DNA from: Actinomadura rupiterrae
GTDB taxonomy: Bacteria; Actinomycetota; Actinomycetes; Streptosporangiales; Streptosporangiaceae
NCBI RefSeq assembly: GCF_024172125.1
Contig: NZ_JAMZEA010000014.1
Coordinates: 186,001 to 250,000, forward strand
DNA length: 64,000 bases
Reading direction: 5' to 3'
Position numbers and translations under genes: made by a program. Of this stretch, positions 42,001 to 51,163 are shown in pieces. The stretch's first letter is position 1; each line of letters begins with the position of its first letter. The notes under the pieces are model-generated. The model made no database searches. It was given only the letters and a program-made list of their open reading frames with translations, and was not told where the DNA came from.

Positions 42001-42969
42001 ATGAAGCTGGGATACAAGCTCGCGTCCGAGGTGTTCGGTCCCCACGACCTGCTCGCGCAGGCGAAGATGGCCGAGCAGGCCGGGTTCGACTTCGTCGAGA
42101 TCAGCGACCACTACCACCCGTGGGTGGAGGAGCAGGGGCACTCGCCGTTCGCCTGGTCGGTGCTCGGCGCGATCGCGGCCGGGACCACCACGCTCGAACT
42201 GGCCACGGGCGTGACCTGCCCGACCGTCCGCTACCACCCGGCGATCATCGCCCAGGCCGCCGCGACCGTCGCGGTCATGTCGGGCGGCCGGTTCACCCTC
42301 GGCGTCGGGTCGGGAGAGCGGCTGAACGAGCACGTCGTCGGGGCGGGCTTCGCCGAGTCGGTCGGGACGCGGCACGACATGCTCCGCGAGGCGCTGGACG
42401 TCATCCGGCTGCTGTGGGACGGCGGCTACCAGTCCTACCAGGGCGAGCACTACGAGCTGGCCGCCGCGCGGGTCTGGGACCTGCCGGACCGGCCGCCGAA
42501 GATCGTGGTCGCGGCGGGCGGCCCGCGCGCGGCGCGGCTGGCCGCCGAGCACGGCGACGGCATGTTCACCACCGAGCCCGGCGCGTCCCTGAACGAGACC
42601 TACCGCAAGCACGGCGGCACCGGCCCGCACTACGCCGAGATGCCGCTGTCGTGGGCGCCGGACGAGCAGACCGCCGTCACCGCCGCGCACAGGATGGCGC
42701 GCTGGTCGAACGGCGGCTGGCCGGTCATGGCGGAGCTGCCCAACCCGCCCGGGTTCGCCGCCGCCTCGCAGACCGTCACCGAGGACGACATGCGCAAGGC
42801 GATGCCGTGCGGGCCGGACGTGACGCGCTACGTGTCGTCCGCGCAGACCTACCTGGACGCGGGGGTCGACCATCTCGTCCTGCAGAACTGGGGTTCCGAC
42901 CCCAAGGGGTTCATGGAGTTCTACCGCAGCGAACTTGAAGGACGGCTGCGCGCCCTGTCCCCGTCCTGA
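42001..42969 (+). CDS. LLM-class F420-dependent oxidoreductase (TIGR03557-like)
   Basis: The 322-aa TIM-barrel, luciferase-like product has MKLGYKLASEVFGPHDLLAQAK at the start, ISDHYHPWVEEQGHSPFAW and RFTLGVGSGERLNEHVVG, closely resembling the F420-dependent glucose-6-phosphate dehydrogenase-like family (TIGR03557). It should reduce or oxidise a substrate with deazaflavin F420. Its 3' end overlaps the convergent tfuA-like gene by 49 nt, so it lies at the edge of the YcaO-TfuA locus. Whether it takes part in that pathway is unknown. Confidence 0.87.
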   Translation: MKLGYKLASEVFGPHDLLAQAKMAEQAGFDFVEISDHYHPWVEEQGHSPFAWSVLGAIAAGTTTLELATGVTCPTVRYHPAIIAQAAATVAVMSGGRFTLGVGSGERLNEHVVGAGFAESVGTRHDMLREALDVIRLLWDGGYQSYQGEHYELAAARVWDLPDRPPKIVVAAGGPRAARLAAEHGDGMFTTEPGASLNETYRKHGGTGPHYAEMPLSWAPDEQTAVTAAHRMARWSNGGWPVMAELPNPPGFAAASQTVTEDDMRKAMPCGPDVTRYVSSAQTYLDAGVDHLVLQNWGSDPKGFMEFYRSELEGRLRALSPS

Positions 42970-43670
42970 GCAGGCCGGGCCTCACGCCACGGCTTGGCGG
43001 TCATGAACCGGACGAGGTCGTCGGTCTTGGTCCGGAACGCGCCGATGCCGGCCAGTTCCGCATCGGCGTCGGCGGGCGCCAGAGCCGAGTGCCGCAACAG
43101 CAGTTCCTTCGCCAGGCGCAGGGTGCGTTCCCCGTACCAGCGGTGCTTCAACGCGGCCGTGACCGCCTCGGCGGACGCCGCGCTGATCCGTTCGCGTGCG
43201 GCGAGGCCCGCCAGCCAGCCGCGCAGGTGGATCAGCGGCTCCGACAGGGGCGCGTGGGGCGCGGCGGCGCCGTGCAGCAGCGCCACTTCGTCGTCGTCGA
43301 AGTCGGGGTCTTCGGCGTAGCGGCGGTAGACGGCCCCGAATCCGGTCATGCCCAGGTGGCGCATCTCCGCCGCGCGGATCGCGCCCATCGACGACAGCCC
43401 CCACACGCGCCAGCCGGCCTCAAGGGCGTCCCGGATCTCCATGTGGCCGACCGAGGGGTAGCTGTGGAACGTCCCGTCCACGATGGCCAGCGCGCCCGGT
43501 TCCCGCCCTTCGGCGAGCAGCGCCGCGACCCCGCCGCGCCGCACCGGCGGCCGAACCTCGACGGTCGCGGGGAACAGCCCGGCATGCTCCGGCCCTTGAG
43601 CGGACGGCCCGTCGTGCACCAGGCCGTGGGCGGACGGCCCGACGAACACGACCAGCTCCGTGGCGTTCAC
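42921..43670 (-). CDS. TfuA-like protein
   Basis: The 249-aa product starts at GTG 43670, overlapping the YcaO stop (GTGA). The core TfuA motif is strong: VDGTFHSYPSVGHMEIRDAL at residues 64-83 and GLSSMGAIRAAEM at 91-103. In characterised pairs, TfuA helps a YcaO enzyme make thioamides or related backbone changes, probably by delivering sulfur or supporting ATP chemistry. A basic tail follows. The C-terminal end overlaps the F420 oxidoreductase frame on the other strand. Confidence 0.88.
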   Translation of the reverse strand: MNATELVVFVGPSAHGLVHDGPSAQGPEHAGLFPATVEVRPPVRRGGVAALLAEGREPGALAIVDGTFHSYPSVGHMEIRDALEAGWRVWGLSSMGAIRAAEMRHLGMTGFGAVYRRYAEDPDFDDDEVALLHGAAAPHAPLSEPLIHLRGWLAGLAARERISAASAEAVTAALKHRWYGERTLRLAKELLLRHSALAPADADAELAGIGAFRTKTDDLVRFMTAKPWREARPAQDGDRARSRPSSSLR

Positions 43671-44881
43671 AGGACTCCTGCCGTCTCGGCGAACCGGGCC
43701 AGCCTCGGGCCGAGGCGGCGCTGGCGCGGATCGAAGTGCTCCAAACGCGGAACGACGACCTTCACCACTGCCAGCGGCGAGTCCGGGCCGGACAGCACGA
43801 CCCGCAGCACTTGGCGCATGCCGTTGCGTTCCAGCGCCGCCAGCAGCACCCGCAGCGCATCGGCGATACCGCCGACGGCCTGTTCACCGACCGCCGTGTA
43901 GGGAACGGACCGCGACCGGTCGGTGAGCCGTTCGCGGACCTGCGCGGTCGCGCTCCGTTCCGCCTCCTCGCCGCGGTCGGCGAAGTAGTGGAAGCGGTCG
44001 ATGACGTCGTCGCGTCCGCCGTGGATGAACGACAGGCGCGACTGCGCGGCCTCGGCGAGCGCCCGCACCGCCGCGATCTCCTTCAGCGGGTGCAGTCCGG
44101 CGCCTTCGGCGATGGTGATGGGCGCGTGGTCGTCCTCGTCCAGGATGAACCCCTCGAAGAACGGCAGCCCGAAGTCGTTCGGGGTGTGGCGCAGCCCCCA
44201 GCGCAGCCCGGCCTGCTCAAGCCGCTCCCGCAGTTGCGCGAGATCGGGGGCGGCGCCGTCCAGATCGACGTACTCGGAGCGGTCGCGGAAGTAGTTGAAC
44301 GATTTGACGTCGCGTTCGACCACCTCGCACAGGCCGTGCAGCGTCGCCTCCGCCACAGTGTTGCCGGACGCCAGCCCGTTGGTCGTGGTGCCGAAGACGC
44401 TCTGCGCCGGATTCTGCGCGTAGGGATGGAAAACCAGCTCGGCGGGGACAAGGAGTTCAGCCCCCGAGGCCAGGTCATGGGCCTTCACACAGGCGAGGGG
44501 CCCGTCCGGGTCCACGGGCCGTCCCAGCAAAGGGCAAAGGTCGACGAATTCGAACTCAGCGGCCTTTTGCCCGGCAATGCCACGCGGCGTGGAGAGCTCT
44601 TCTTCGACGTTCGCGTTGGGATATTGCGCCAGCGCGAACTCGATGGCCTCCATGTAGGCGCCGACGCGCGCCTCGTCCGGATGGACGCCTTTCCCTGCGT
44701 TCACGCACAGCGACCCGCGGGCGGCTCCGGGCCGGATCGAGGCGAACACCGGGATGCCGAGGCAGTCCAGCCAGGTCGTGTCGGTGACCCGCACGATGCC
44801 CAGCCGGGCGGCCATGTCCTTCGCCGCGGCGAGCGTGTCCGGGAGCGGCACGGCCCGCAGGCTGGAGGTCATCCTGTGCAT
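43667..44881 (-). CDS. YcaO-family enzyme
   Basis: The 404-aa YcaO ATP-dependent cyclodehydratase/thioamidase-type domain fills the whole protein. Mg-ATP-binding Glu clusters are visible: EAIEF at residues 78-82, EATLHGLCEVVERD at 178-191 and the later AEAAQSRLSFIHG. The C-terminus (ARFAETAGVL) lacks the PxPxP end of azoline-forming YcaO enzymes, which fits a TfuA-partnered enzyme. It is translationally coupled to tfuA. A divergent 58-aa peptide gene starts 167 bp away. No separate E1/RRE-type partner adjoins it. Confidence 0.9.
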   Translation of the reverse strand: MHRMTSSLRAVPLPDTLAAAKDMAARLGIVRVTDTTWLDCLGIPVFASIRPGAARGSLCVNAGKGVHPDEARVGAYMEAIEFALAQYPNANVEEELSTPRGIAGQKAAEFEFVDLCPLLGRPVDPDGPLACVKAHDLASGAELLVPAELVFHPYAQNPAQSVFGTTTNGLASGNTVAEATLHGLCEVVERDVKSFNYFRDRSEYVDLDGAAPDLAQLRERLEQAGLRWGLRHTPNDFGLPFFEGFILDEDDHAPITIAEGAGLHPLKEIAAVRALAEAAQSRLSFIHGGRDDVIDRFHYFADRGEEAERSATAQVRERLTDRSRSVPYTAVGEQAVGGIADALRVLLAALERNGMRQVLRVVLSGPDSPLAVVKVVVPRLEHFDPRQRRLGPRLARFAETAGVL

Positions 44882-45047
44882 GGTGATCCATCCAACCCTG
44901 CGCCCGGAGATTCCCGCCTCCGAACCTCGCCATGGCCGGTTACGGCCAGCGCCTCGCGCCGCCCTCTACGCGACCTGGCTGCACCGTCCAAGCGCCGCTT
45001 ATCGTAATCCGGCACCACGACCGGAGCAGCGAACGGAGACCACACCG

Positions 45048-45224
45048 ATGAACACGAACAGCGACGCTTTCTCCCTGGACCCGCGGACGACGGAACGCGT
45101 GGCGAATTTCCTCGACGACGCCGAGGTCCAGATGAACGCGCAGTCCTACGCGGCCACCGCAATCGAATACCACGGCTCGTTCACCCCGCTCCCCCACCCC
45201 GACGACACCACGCCCGCCTCCTGA
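45048..45224 (+). CDS. 58-aa peptide, candidate YcaO-TfuA substrate
   Basis: The peptide has an ATG at 45048 with GGAG about 10 nt upstream. The first ~35 residues are charged and helical-looking (TTERVANFLDDAEVQMNAQ); the end is AIEYHGSFTPLPHPDDTTPAS. It has no Cys and no signal sequence. Its size, leader-plus-tail layout and divergence from YcaO-TfuA suggest a RiPP precursor. A TATCGT -10-like word lies at 45000-45005. That it is translated and modified is inference; a chance open frame of this size is possible in this GC-rich DNA. Confidence 0.55.
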   Translation: MNTNSDAFSLDPRTTERVANFLDDAEVQMNAQSYAATAIEYHGSFTPLPHPDDTTPAS

Positions 45225-45598
45225 GCCTCCCCTGGCGTGCCCGGGCAGCAGGGGGTTCCGGGCCGGGGATCTGACTGTGAGTCAGAGGACGCAGACGGGA
45301 TGGGTCCCGGGAGGCACCATGAGGGTCGGGCGGGGTGTTCGCTGGGGGGAGCGGGTGCCCCGGTGGGGGCGCCCTCGATCGCCGAGGTGAACGTGGGAGG
45401 TTGCCAGGCAGTCGTCAGCAGCGCGCAGTGGCGCGGCACGCAGGGTCACCGGCGGCGCCGCGGCGACCGGTAGAAGCGGACCGGCGCCCGCGGCTCGGGC
45501 CTCATCGCCCCACTCCCCCCATCCGCCGCGGGCGCCGGTCTTCCCGTCCCGACACGCGAGCCCCCTTCCCCGGGGAGGCTCGGAGAACGGATGCCCCG
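45225..45598. other. intergenic region without recognised gene
   Basis: About 370 bases between the candidate peptide gene and the Crp-type gene. It is Gly/Arg/Pro-rich in every frame. I see no clear gene, operator or RNA; the Crp promoter is presumably in its second half. Confidence 0.5.
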
Positions 45599-46318
45599 TT
45601 GATCGACAGGAAACTCCCGGCGCGGCCCGACGACTTCTGGAGCGCGCTGACGGCCGCCGAGCGGGACGCGCTGCGCGCGGTGGCGCGGCCGCGGACGTTC
45701 GCGGCGCGGACACCGCTGTGCCTGCAGGGCGACGAGTCGGACCACATCATCGTGATCGAGTCGGGCTGGGTGAAGGTCGCCTCGTCCACCGAGGACGGCA
45801 CGGCGGTGGTGCTGGCCGTGCGGGGGCCGGGCGACCTGGTGTGCGAGAGCGCGGTGCTCGGCGCGCGGCACCGGTCGGCGACGGTGACGGCGCTGTCGGT
45901 GGTGCGGGCGCGGGTGGTGCCGGCGGCGCGGTTCACCGCGTTCCTGGACGCGCACCCGCGGGTGTGGCGCCTGGTGAGCGGCACGTTCGTCCGGCGGCTG
46001 GACGACGCGGACCAGCGGGCGCGGGCGCACGTGGCGGTGCGCGGCGACCAGCGGCTGGCGCTGCTGCTGGCGCACCTGGCGGAGCTGTCGGCGCGGCACG
46101 TCCCGCCGGCGCCGGACGGCGGGGTGGACATCGCGCCGCCGCTGTCGCAGCAGGAGCTCGGCTCGTGGATGGACGCCTCGCGCGAGACGGTCGCGCGGGG
46201 CCTGAACCGGCTGCGGCAGGAGGGCCTGGTCCGGACGGGCTGGCGCCGGATCACGGTCGTCGACCCGGCGGGCCTGGTCGAGTTCGCCCACCGCCCCGCC
46301 GACACCGCCGACGACTGA
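45599..46318 (+). CDS. Crp/Fnr-family transcriptional regulator
   Basis: The product is about 239 aa from TTG 45599, the most plausible start in a long open frame (CGGAGAACGG upstream). The cNMP-binding-like domain spans about 20-140 (LCLQGDESDHIIVIESGWVKV). The C-terminal Crp-type helix-turn-helix is PLSQQELGSWMDASRETVARGLNRLRQEGL. It lacks the N-terminal Fe-S cysteines of Fnr. The effector is unknown. It converges on the heme oxygenase gene, 42 nt away. Confidence 0.85.
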   Translation: MIDRKLPARPDDFWSALTAAERDALRAVARPRTFAARTPLCLQGDESDHIIVIESGWVKVASSTEDGTAVVLAVRGPGDLVCESAVLGARHRSATVTALSVVRARVVPAARFTAFLDAHPRVWRLVSGTFVRRLDDADQRARAHVAVRGDQRLALLLAHLAELSARHVPPAPDGGVDIAPPLSQQELGSWMDASRETVARGLNRLRQEGLVRTGWRRITVVDPAGLVEFAHRPADTADD

Positions 46319-46360
46319 CCGCCGCAGCGCAGCGGTCGGGTCGACAGCTCGGCGGTGGGT

Positions 46361-47005
46361 TTACAGTGCGGCGGTGAGGTCGGCGTTGAGACGGTAGGCG
46401 CGGCGGACCTCGGCGATGAGGTGGGCGCGTTCGGCGGCGTCCCAGGGGGCGCGGTCGAGCTGGGCGCGGTAGCGGTCCTTGTAGGACTTGGGCTTGCCGG
46501 GGAAGGCGTAGAACCGGGCGCCGTCGGCTCCGTCCTGCAGGCCGAACACCTTGCGGATCTGCTGGCCCATGTACTGGCCGCCCGACAGGTCGCCCATGTA
46601 GCGGATGTAGTGGTGGGCGACGAACCCGCCGCGGCGCTTCCCGGCGGCGCGGATCGCGGCGACGTAGCGGCGGGTGGCGGCGGTCGGGACGGGCGCTCCG
46701 GGGCGTCCCTGGAAGTGGGCCAGGTCGGCGTGCAGGGCGTCGCGGCGGCGCAGGCCCGGCAGGTCGAACGCGGCCGTGACCGGGTCGGCGGCCCACCGGT
46801 CGGTGAGGTCCTCCAGGGCGTCGTAGATGTGGCAGAGCTGGCCGAGGTAGCGGGCGTAGGCGGCGCGGTCGAGGCGTCCTTCGACCAGGTCGGTGAGGAA
46901 CGCCGAGCCCTGGATCTCGTCGTGGTCGCGCCGGGTCGCGGCGCGCAGCTCGGCGGCGAAGCCCTCCGGCCCGGCCCGGCGGGCGGTCGCGCGGTCGGTG
47001 CCCAT
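46361..47005 (-). CDS. heme oxygenase
   Basis: The 214-aa product has the proximal His region RRDHDEIQGSAF and the distal-helix signature RYMGDLSGGQYMGQQIRK, which defines biliverdin-forming heme oxygenases. It cleaves heme to biliverdin, CO and iron, and in bacteria supports iron acquisition from heme. An inverted repeat GTAGG-N8-CCTAC lies about 85 bp upstream. No heme transporter gene is in the window. Confidence 0.93.
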   Translation of the reverse strand: MGTDRATARRAGPEGFAAELRAATRRDHDEIQGSAFLTDLVEGRLDRAAYARYLGQLCHIYDALEDLTDRWAADPVTAAFDLPGLRRRDALHADLAHFQGRPGAPVPTAATRRYVAAIRAAGKRRGGFVAHHYIRYMGDLSGGQYMGQQIRKVFGLQDGADGARFYAFPGKPKSYKDRYRAQLDRAPWDAAERAHLIAEVRRAYRLNADLTAAL

Positions 47006-47088
47006 GTCGTCCCCTTCCGGCGTGCCGTCCGCCCCGGACGGGCCTTACTGGCCCGGCCCGAGAACGGCGGCGCTTTTCCCGACGTGTC

Positions 47089-47106
47089 GTAGGTTACTTT
47101 CCCTAC
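47089..47106. promoter_or_regulatory. GTAGG-N8-CCTAC inverted repeat upstream of heme oxygenase
   Basis: GTAGG (47089-47093) and CCTAC (47102-47106) are exact complements, with TTACTTTC between. The site overlaps the 3' end of the preceding membrane-protein gene. It resembles a regulator site but does not match an iron box well. Confidence 0.45.
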
Positions 47107-48065
47107 ACCGCGTCGGCATACACCGGGTCTCCGGCGGGTCGCGGGACGACGGCGCCGTTGGGGGCCTGCGGGCGTCCGGTGCGGCGGTCGACCGGGAACG
47201 GCAGCGGCGGCAGCGGGACGCGCCGCACGAGGCGCCCCTGGCAGGCGACCAGCACCAGCAGCACCGCCAGCAGAGCCGCCGAGCCCCACAGGCTCCCCCA
47301 CCCCAGCCCGCCCTGCCCGACCGGCTTGATCAGCGCGTCGCCGCCGGCGGCGCCCAGCGGACGGGTGAGGACGAACGCGGCCCAGAACAGCAGGGTGGTG
47401 CTGATCCCGGTGAGGTAGTGCGCGGCGACCAGCGCCAGCAGCACCGCGGCGATGATCAGGAACGCGTTCCGGAAGCCGAGGCCGGTGTCGTCGGACAGCC
47501 AGTCGCCGCTGGCGGTGCCGAGCGTGTTCGACACCAGGATCGCCGCCCAGTACAGCATCTCGCCGGTGCGGCTGGAGATCGCCTCGACGTCGCGGCTCTG
47601 GCCCGTCCGCCACCAGGCCAGGAACACCAGCCCGAGCAGCGCCGACAGCAGCAGCGCGCCCCAGCCGTAGCCGATGCCGTCGGCGGCGGCGCCGTGGCCG
47701 GGGCCGCGGTCGAGGAGGTCCGACACCTCGGTGCCGACCATGCTGGTGCCGAGCACCACCGCCCAGAACAGCGCCGGACGAAACCGCGGGGCCCGCAGCT
47801 GCAGCGCCAGGACGACCAGGAAGTACCCGAGGAAGATCAGCCCGGTCGCGGCGTACCCGACGCCGAGGGTGATCCCGAACAGGTCCCCGGCGGTCTCCCC
47901 CAGCGTCACCGCGACGATCTTCAGCACCCAGAACAGCGCGGTGACCTGCGGGAGCTTGCACATCACCGCGAAAGCGCGCGGATCGGCCGGCAGCTGCGCC
48001 ATCCGCGCGGGCAGCCCGCCGCCGGTTCTCCCGGCGGCCGGGACTGAAGGGATCTCGGCGGGCAT
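47103..48065 (-). CDS. COG4705-like multi-spanning membrane protein
   Basis: The 320-aa product has about ten predicted hydrophobic helices. Four times a similar motif occurs: a hydrophobic helix with LGETAGDLFG, LGTSMVGTEVSDLLD, LGTASGDWLSD and RPLGAAGGDALIKP. This repeated G-T-x-x-x-D pattern and the opening KLPQVTALFWVLKIVAVTLG match the COG4705 membrane-anchored proteins of unknown function. It is not clearly linked to heme. Confidence 0.75.
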   Translation of the reverse strand: MPAEIPSVPAAGRTGGGLPARMAQLPADPRAFAVMCKLPQVTALFWVLKIVAVTLGETAGDLFGITLGVGYAATGLIFLGYFLVVLALQLRAPRFRPALFWAVVLGTSMVGTEVSDLLDRGPGHGAAADGIGYGWGALLLSALLGLVFLAWWRTGQSRDVEAISSRTGEMLYWAAILVSNTLGTASGDWLSDDTGLGFRNAFLIIAAVLLALVAAHYLTGISTTLLFWAAFVLTRPLGAAGGDALIKPVGQGGLGWGSLWGSAALLAVLLVLVACQGRLVRRVPLPPLPFPVDRRTGRPQAPNGAVVPRPAGDPVYADAV

Positions 48066-48141
48066 CGCACTCCGATCGGGACGTCGTCACGGCGACCGCG
48101 CGCGAGCGGCCGACCACGTACAGCGATCGAAGCTAACAGAA

Positions 48142-48197
48142 GGAGACCGGCCGGGCAGAGATTTCCTCTACATGTCTGTAGAAGACGGCCGGTCTCC
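48142..48197 (-). terminator. nested hairpin terminator after helY
   Basis: GGAGACCGGCC (48142-48152) and GGCCGGTCTCC (48187-48197) pair perfectly. Inside, TCTACA/TGTAGA (48167-48182) forms a second stem with a 4-nt loop. It lies 26 nt past the helicase stop and ends with a T-containing stretch on the minus strand. Confidence 0.65.
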
Positions 48198-48222
48198 CGA
48201 GAGTCCCCAGCGACGGGGGGGG

Positions 48223-50988
48223 TCAGGTGACGGAGGTGTAGGCGACGACGCCGCGGCGCATCGCGTCCATCGCGCGCCGCGCGGTCTTGCGGATGTGGCT
48301 GTTGGGTTCGGCGGCGTCGGCGACCTGCCCGAGCAGGTCCAGGAGCTGCTTGACGGCGCGGACGAAGTCGCCGGCGGTCATGTCGCCGTCCAGCAGCACC
48401 TCGTCGAGCTCGTCGCCCTTGGCCCAGCGGTAGGCGGTCCAGGCGAACCCGAGGTCGGGTTCGCGCAGGAACGACACCTGGTTGTCCTTCTCCACCGCGT
48501 CCAGCTCGCCCCAGAGGCGGATCATGCCGGCGAGGGCGTCCTGCGCGGCGCCGCCGGGGACCCGCGGCGCGGACGCGTCGTCGGGCTGCCGCGACTCGTA
48601 CACCAGCGCCGACACGCACGCGGCGAGCTCGGCGTGGTCGAGCTTCTCCCACAGGCCCTCGCGCAGCGACTCGGCAGTGAGCAGGTCCAGCTCGTTGTAG
48701 ATGCGGCCGAGGCGGCGGCCCTCGTCGGTGACGTCCTCGCCGTCGAGGTAGCCGAGCTGCTGCAGCACGCCGCAGACCCGGTCGAAGGTCCGGGCGATCA
48801 CCTGCGAGCGGCCCTCGACGCGGCGGCGCAGCAGCTCGGTGTCGCGCTCCAGCCGGAAGTACCGCTCGGCCCAGCGGGCGTGGTCCTCGCGCTGGTCGCA
48901 GCCGTGCACGGGGTGCGCGCGCAGCTCGGCGCGCAGCCGCGCGATCTCCGCGTCGTCCCCGGCGGGGGTGTCGCGGACGCGGCGCCGGTCGCGGGTGTCG
49001 TCGGAGACCTTGTTGCGCAGCGTGGACGCCAGGTCGCGGCGCATCTGCGGGTTGCGGGGGCTGAACGACTTCGGCACCCGGATCCGGTCGACGGGCTCGA
49101 CCGGGCGGGGGAAGTCGTGGATCGACAGCCGCTGCACCGACGCGCCGGCGGTCAGCACCAGCGGCGCCGCGCCGTCCGAGCGGCGGCCGAGGCCGGGGTC
49201 GAGCACGACGGCCAGGCCCGAGCGGCGCCCGGACGGCACGAGGATCACGTCGCCGGGACGCAGGTGCTCCAGCGACCGGGCGGCCTCGGCGCGCCGCGAC
49301 TGCGACCTTTCCCGCGCCAGCTCGGCCTCCCGGTCCGACAGGCGGCGGCGCAGCGCCGCGTACTCCATGAAGTCGCCGAGGTGGCAGGTGGCGGCCTCGG
49401 CGTACCCGGCGAGCGCCTCCTCGTTCTTGCGGACCTGCCGGGCCAGGCCGACCACGGCCCGGTCGGCCTGGAACTGCGCGAACGACTGCTCCAGCAGGTT
49501 GCGGGCGCGTTCGAACCCGACCGCGCCGACCAGGTTCACCGCCATGTTGTAGGACGGCCGGAAGCTGGAGTTCAGCGGGTAGGTGCGGGCGCCGGCGAGG
49601 CCCGCCAGCGACGCGGGCTCCACGCTCGGGCCCCAGATCACGACCGCGTGGCCCTCGACGTCGATGCCGCGGCGTCCGGCGCGTCCGGTGAGCTGGGTGT
49701 ACTCGCCGGGGGTGAGGTCGACGTGCGCCTCGCCGTTCCACTTGTCGAGCTTCTCGATCACCACGGTGCGGGCGGGCATGTTGATGCCGAGCGCGAGCGT
49801 CTCGGTCGCGAACACCGCCTTGATCAGCCCGCGGGTGAACAGCTCCTCGACGATCTCCTTGAACGTCGGGAGCATCCCGGCGTGGTGGGCGGCGATGCCG
49901 CGCTCCAGCGCCGACAGGAAGTCGTGGTAGCCGAGGACGTGCAGGTCGGCGGGGTCCAGGTCGGCGGTGCGCAGCTCCACGTGCGCGCGGATCTCCTCCG
50001 ACTCCTCCCGGGAGGTGAGGCGCAGCCCGGCGTGCAGGCACTGCAGGACGGCCGCGTCGCAGCCGTTGCGGGAGAAAATGAAGGTGATCGCGGGCAGCAG
50101 CCCGGCGCGCTCCAGCCGCTCGATCACGTCGGCGCGCAGCGGCGGCCGGTACCGCTGCGGGCGCGCCTGCCGGCGGCGCCCGGTGCGGCGGCCCTGGTTG
50201 ACCTTGTTGCGGCGGACCTCCTCCACCGCCATCCGGGTCAGCTGCGGGTTCAGCCTCGCCTTGCGGCCCTCGCCCCTGCCCTGCTCGACGAACAGGTCGT
50301 ACAGGCGGGTGCCGACCATCATGTGCTGGAACAGCGGGACGGGCCGCACCTCGTCGACGATCACGGCGGTGTCGCCGCGGACCTCCTGCAGCCACTCGCC
50401 GAACTCCTCGGCGTTGGACACCGTCGCCGACAGCGCCACGATCCGCACCGACTCCGGCACGTGGATGATCACTTCTTCCCAGACCGCGCCGCGGAACCGG
50501 TCGGCGAGGTAGTGCACCTCGTCCATCACCACGAACGCCAGCCCGGCGAGGGTCTGCGACCCCGCGTACAGCATGTTGCGGAGCACCTCGGTGGTCATCA
50601 CCACGATCGGCGCGTCGCCGTTGACGCTGTTGTCGCCGGTCAGCAGCCCGACCTTCTCGGGGCCGTAGCGGCGGACCAGGTCGGCGTACTTCTGGTTCGA
50701 CAGCGCCTTGATCGGGGTGGTGTAGAAGCACTTGCCGCCGCCGAGCAGCGCCAGGTGCACCGCGAACTCCCCGACGAGGGTCTTGCCGGAGCCGGTCGGC
50801 GCGGCGACCAGGACGCCGCTGCCGCCCTCCAGCGCCCGGCAGGCCTCGATCTGGAACCCGTCCAGCTCGAAGTCGTACAGGGTCTGGAAGTCCAGCAGCG
50901 CGGGCCCGTTCCCCGCGGTCCGGGCCCGGTAGGCGCGGTACCGTTCGGCCGGGGACGGCTCGGCCGACTGCGTGTCGGGGGTGCTCAT
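48223..50988 (-). CDS. helY: HelY-type superfamily 2 RNA helicase (Ski2/Mtr4-like)
   Basis: The 921-aa SF2 helicase has motif I APTGSGKT, motif II DEVH (VVMDEVHYL), motif III SAT and the C-helicase motif QLTGRAGRRGID. A Mtr4-like arch region and a C-terminal DSHCT-like domain (ASTLRNKVSDDTRDRRRV to the MDAMRRGVVAYTSVT end) follow. ATG 50988 was chosen because the natural N-terminus MSTPDTQSAEPS follows. Actinobacterial HelY is thought to work in RNA metabolism. It sits next to tatC on the same strand, the order seen in many actinomycetes. Confidence 0.93.
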   Translation of the reverse strand: MSTPDTQSAEPSPAERYRAYRARTAGNGPALLDFQTLYDFELDGFQIEACRALEGGSGVLVAAPTGSGKTLVGEFAVHLALLGGGKCFYTTPIKALSNQKYADLVRRYGPEKVGLLTGDNSVNGDAPIVVMTTEVLRNMLYAGSQTLAGLAFVVMDEVHYLADRFRGAVWEEVIIHVPESVRIVALSATVSNAEEFGEWLQEVRGDTAVIVDEVRPVPLFQHMMVGTRLYDLFVEQGRGEGRKARLNPQLTRMAVEEVRRNKVNQGRRTGRRRQARPQRYRPPLRADVIERLERAGLLPAITFIFSRNGCDAAVLQCLHAGLRLTSREESEEIRAHVELRTADLDPADLHVLGYHDFLSALERGIAAHHAGMLPTFKEIVEELFTRGLIKAVFATETLALGINMPARTVVIEKLDKWNGEAHVDLTPGEYTQLTGRAGRRGIDVEGHAVVIWGPSVEPASLAGLAGARTYPLNSSFRPSYNMAVNLVGAVGFERARNLLEQSFAQFQADRAVVGLARQVRKNEEALAGYAEAATCHLGDFMEYAALRRRLSDREAELARERSQSRRAEAARSLEHLRPGDVILVPSGRRSGLAVVLDPGLGRRSDGAAPLVLTAGASVQRLSIHDFPRPVEPVDRIRVPKSFSPRNPQMRRDLASTLRNKVSDDTRDRRRVRDTPAGDDAEIARLRAELRAHPVHGCDQREDHARWAERYFRLERDTELLRRRVEGRSQVIARTFDRVCGVLQQLGYLDGEDVTDEGRRLGRIYNELDLLTAESLREGLWEKLDHAELAACVSALVYESRQPDDASAPRVPGGAAQDALAGMIRLWGELDAVEKDNQVSFLREPDLGFAWTAYRWAKGDELDEVLLDGDMTAGDFVRAVKQLLDLLGQVADAAEPNSHIRKTARRAMDAMRRGVVAYTSVT

Positions 50989-51163
50989 GCCTCCGAGCCT
51001 ACGGTTTCGCCCGCCCGGATACCCAATTCGGGGCCGCACGACTTTCCGGACGGACGATCTTCATCCGGACCGTCCGCACCGGATGCCCTCCATCCGCACG
51101 ATCCCGGACACGCCGACGCCACGCGCCCCAGACGGTCTCCGCGGGACGGTCCGGGTGGGACGG

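Noticed and set aside
43667..44881. YcaO acting on methyl-coenzyme M reductase as in methanogens
   Set aside because: No methanogenesis gene is present and the organism is an actinomycete; a peptide substrate is more plausible.
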